Source: Polyangium mundeleinium (GTDB lineage Bacteria > Myxococcota_A > Polyangia > Polyangiales > Polyangiaceae). From it: 64,000 bases of DNA. The stretch's first letter is position 1; every line of letters starts with the position of its first letter. Location of the stretch: positions 7,658,501 through 7,722,500 of the forward strand of contig NZ_JAQNDO010000001.1 in assembly GCF_028369105.1 (NCBI RefSeq). The letters are read 5' to 3'. Below are positions 63,227-64,000 of this stretch, in pieces. Both the position numbers and the translations under genes were made by a program. Under the pieces are notes generated by a model. That model searched no databases. It worked only from the letters and a program-made list of their open reading frames with translations, and had not been told where the DNA came from.

Positions 63227-64000
63227 TGCGCCACCTTCCCTTCACCGCCGAGCGCCGCCTGCGAACCCTCGCCGCCCGCCGCCGGCTCCTCGGGCTGCAC
63301 CTTCTTCGGCATGCCCTTCAGGAACGCAGGCGAGAACGTGTCCTCGGGCAGGAGCTTCGCGTCACGCTCGTCCGCGAACAGGATCGCCTGGCCCGATACG
63401 ACCTTGTACTGGTTGTGGTGGAGCAGGATCGACTCCTTCATCCGATCGAGGAAGATCGAGGGGAAGAACCCGATGACGAAGATCATCAGCACGAGCGGCG
63501 CGAGCGCGAGCGACTCGCGCACCGTGAGATCGGGCAGGTGCTTGTTCTTCGGGTTCGTGAGCGGACCGAAGAACATCTTCTGGACCACGTAGAGCATGTA
63601 GACCGCCGCGAGGATCACGCCGGCCGCCGCGCCCACCGTGTGGATCCCGGCGAACTTGCCGAGCCGCTCGGAGAGGAACGTGCCCATGATGACGAGGAAC
63701 TCGCCGACGAACCCGTTCGTCCCCGGCACGCCGACCGACGCGAACGTCACGATCAGGAAGACGACCGTGTAGAGCGGCATCACCTTCGCGAGGCCGCCGA
63801 ACTCGTCCACCTCACGCGTGTGGCGCCGATCGTAGATGACGCCGACGAGGAGGAAGAGCGCGCCCGTCGACACGCCGTGGTTCACCATCTGGAGCACCGC
63901 GCCCTGCATGCCCATCGGCGTCGCGCTGAAGAGCCCCAGCATCACGAAGCCGAGGTGCGCGACCGACGAGTACGCGACGAGCCGCTTCACGTCCCGCTGC
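63223..64000 (-). CDS. nuoM: NADH-quinone oxidoreductase subunit M, 3' part
   Basis: The frame continues past the end of the window; about 258 C-terminal residues are visible. QRDVKRLVAYSSVAHLGFVMLGLFS is diagnostic of NuoM, followed by GAVLQMVNHGVSTGALFLLVGV, FASVGVPGTNGFVGEFL and PLVLMIFVIGFFPSIFLDRM. NuoM is a proton-channel subunit of Complex I. The short Gly/Ala-rich end (PEEPAAGGEGSQAALGGEG) is unusual for the family. Confidence 0.94.
   Translation of the reverse strand, partial: QRDVKRLVAYSSVAHLGFVMLGLFSATPMGMQGAVLQMVNHGVSTGALFLLVGVIYDRRHTREVDEFGGLAKVMPLYTVVFLIVTFASVGVPGTNGFVGEFLVIMGTFLSERLGKFAGIHTVGAAAGVILAAVYMLYVVQKMFFGPLTNPKNKHLPDLTVRESLALAPLVLMIFVIGFFPSIFLDRMKESILLHHNQYKVVSGQAILFADERDAKLLPEDTFSPAFLKGMPKKVQPEEPAAGGEGSQAALGGEGKVAQ

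Overview
The window is very GC-rich chromosomal DNA, densely coded on both strands, with strong G/C preference at third codon positions. Several traits point to a myxobacterium of the Polyangiales/Sorangiineae type. These are a complete-looking mevalonate kinase set beside an isoprenyl diphosphate synthase, many Gly/Ser-rich lipoproteins, a MYXO-CTERM-type C-terminus, FHA-domain proteins, a giant pseudokinase-AAA-TPR-GAF-STAS signalling protein, ECF sigma factors, and (GGGAGC)n-like intergenic repeats. The genus is inferred, not proven.

Positions 1-19,200 are the accessory part. They hold the 3' end of a D-aminoacylase-like gene, then two copies (about 1053-1870 and 13262-14120) of a duplicated module. 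Each module is a 155-codon gene of unknown function with an array of 22-bp direct repeats upstream. Between the copies lie a small unknown gene, two sites that look like integron attC sites bracketing a broken acetyltransferase gene (3039-3680), an ECF sigma factor, a ferritin-like protein, a 5'-truncated FG-GAP gene and the giant pseudokinase protein, which carries a frameshift. After the second copy come a Cys-rich lipoprotein, a beta-propeller-like lipoprotein, an FGE-fold protein without the FGE cysteines, and a metallophosphoesterase. Two copies of a roughly 126-bp palindromic element sit at 3806-3931 and 17212-17338.

Positions 19,300-34,300 are mostly housekeeping: cspA, a small helical protein, an FHA/CpaF-like ATPase, def, and then a long minus-strand fatty-acid cluster. 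In transcription order that cluster is yceD, rpmF, fabH, fabD, fabG, acpP, fabF, nrdR, ribD. It is followed by a polytopic membrane protein, pyrR-pyrB, and a second ECF sigma factor.

Positions 34,300-52,800 hold a two-gene M16 peptidase pair, lepA with a small ribbon-helix-helix gene, two coupled lipoproteins with Asp/Asn/Gly-rich repeats, a cupin, an RsuA/RluB-type pseudouridine synthase and a MoxR ATPase. They also hold two identical tRNA-Gly(GCC) genes with a promoter and a hairpin, an FHA-AAA-Fis regulator, a MEMO-family protein, a YkgJ-type cysteine-cluster protein, a RelA/SpoT enzyme, hemW and a TPR protein.

Positions 52,800-60,500 form a tightly coupled plus-strand operon: isoprenyl diphosphate synthase, mevalonate kinase, diphosphomevalonate decarboxylase, phosphomevalonate kinase, HMG-CoA reductase, hisC and a TPR lipoprotein. 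It supplies isopentenyl diphosphate and uses it for chain elongation. The window ends with a lipoprotein and the 3' end of a Complex I operon (nuoM partial, nuoN) on the minus strand.

The most unusual observations are the attC-like pair with reciprocally matching boxes, the duplicated gene plus 22-bp array module, the dispersed palindromic element, and four proteins that keep a fold but appear to have lost key catalytic residues.
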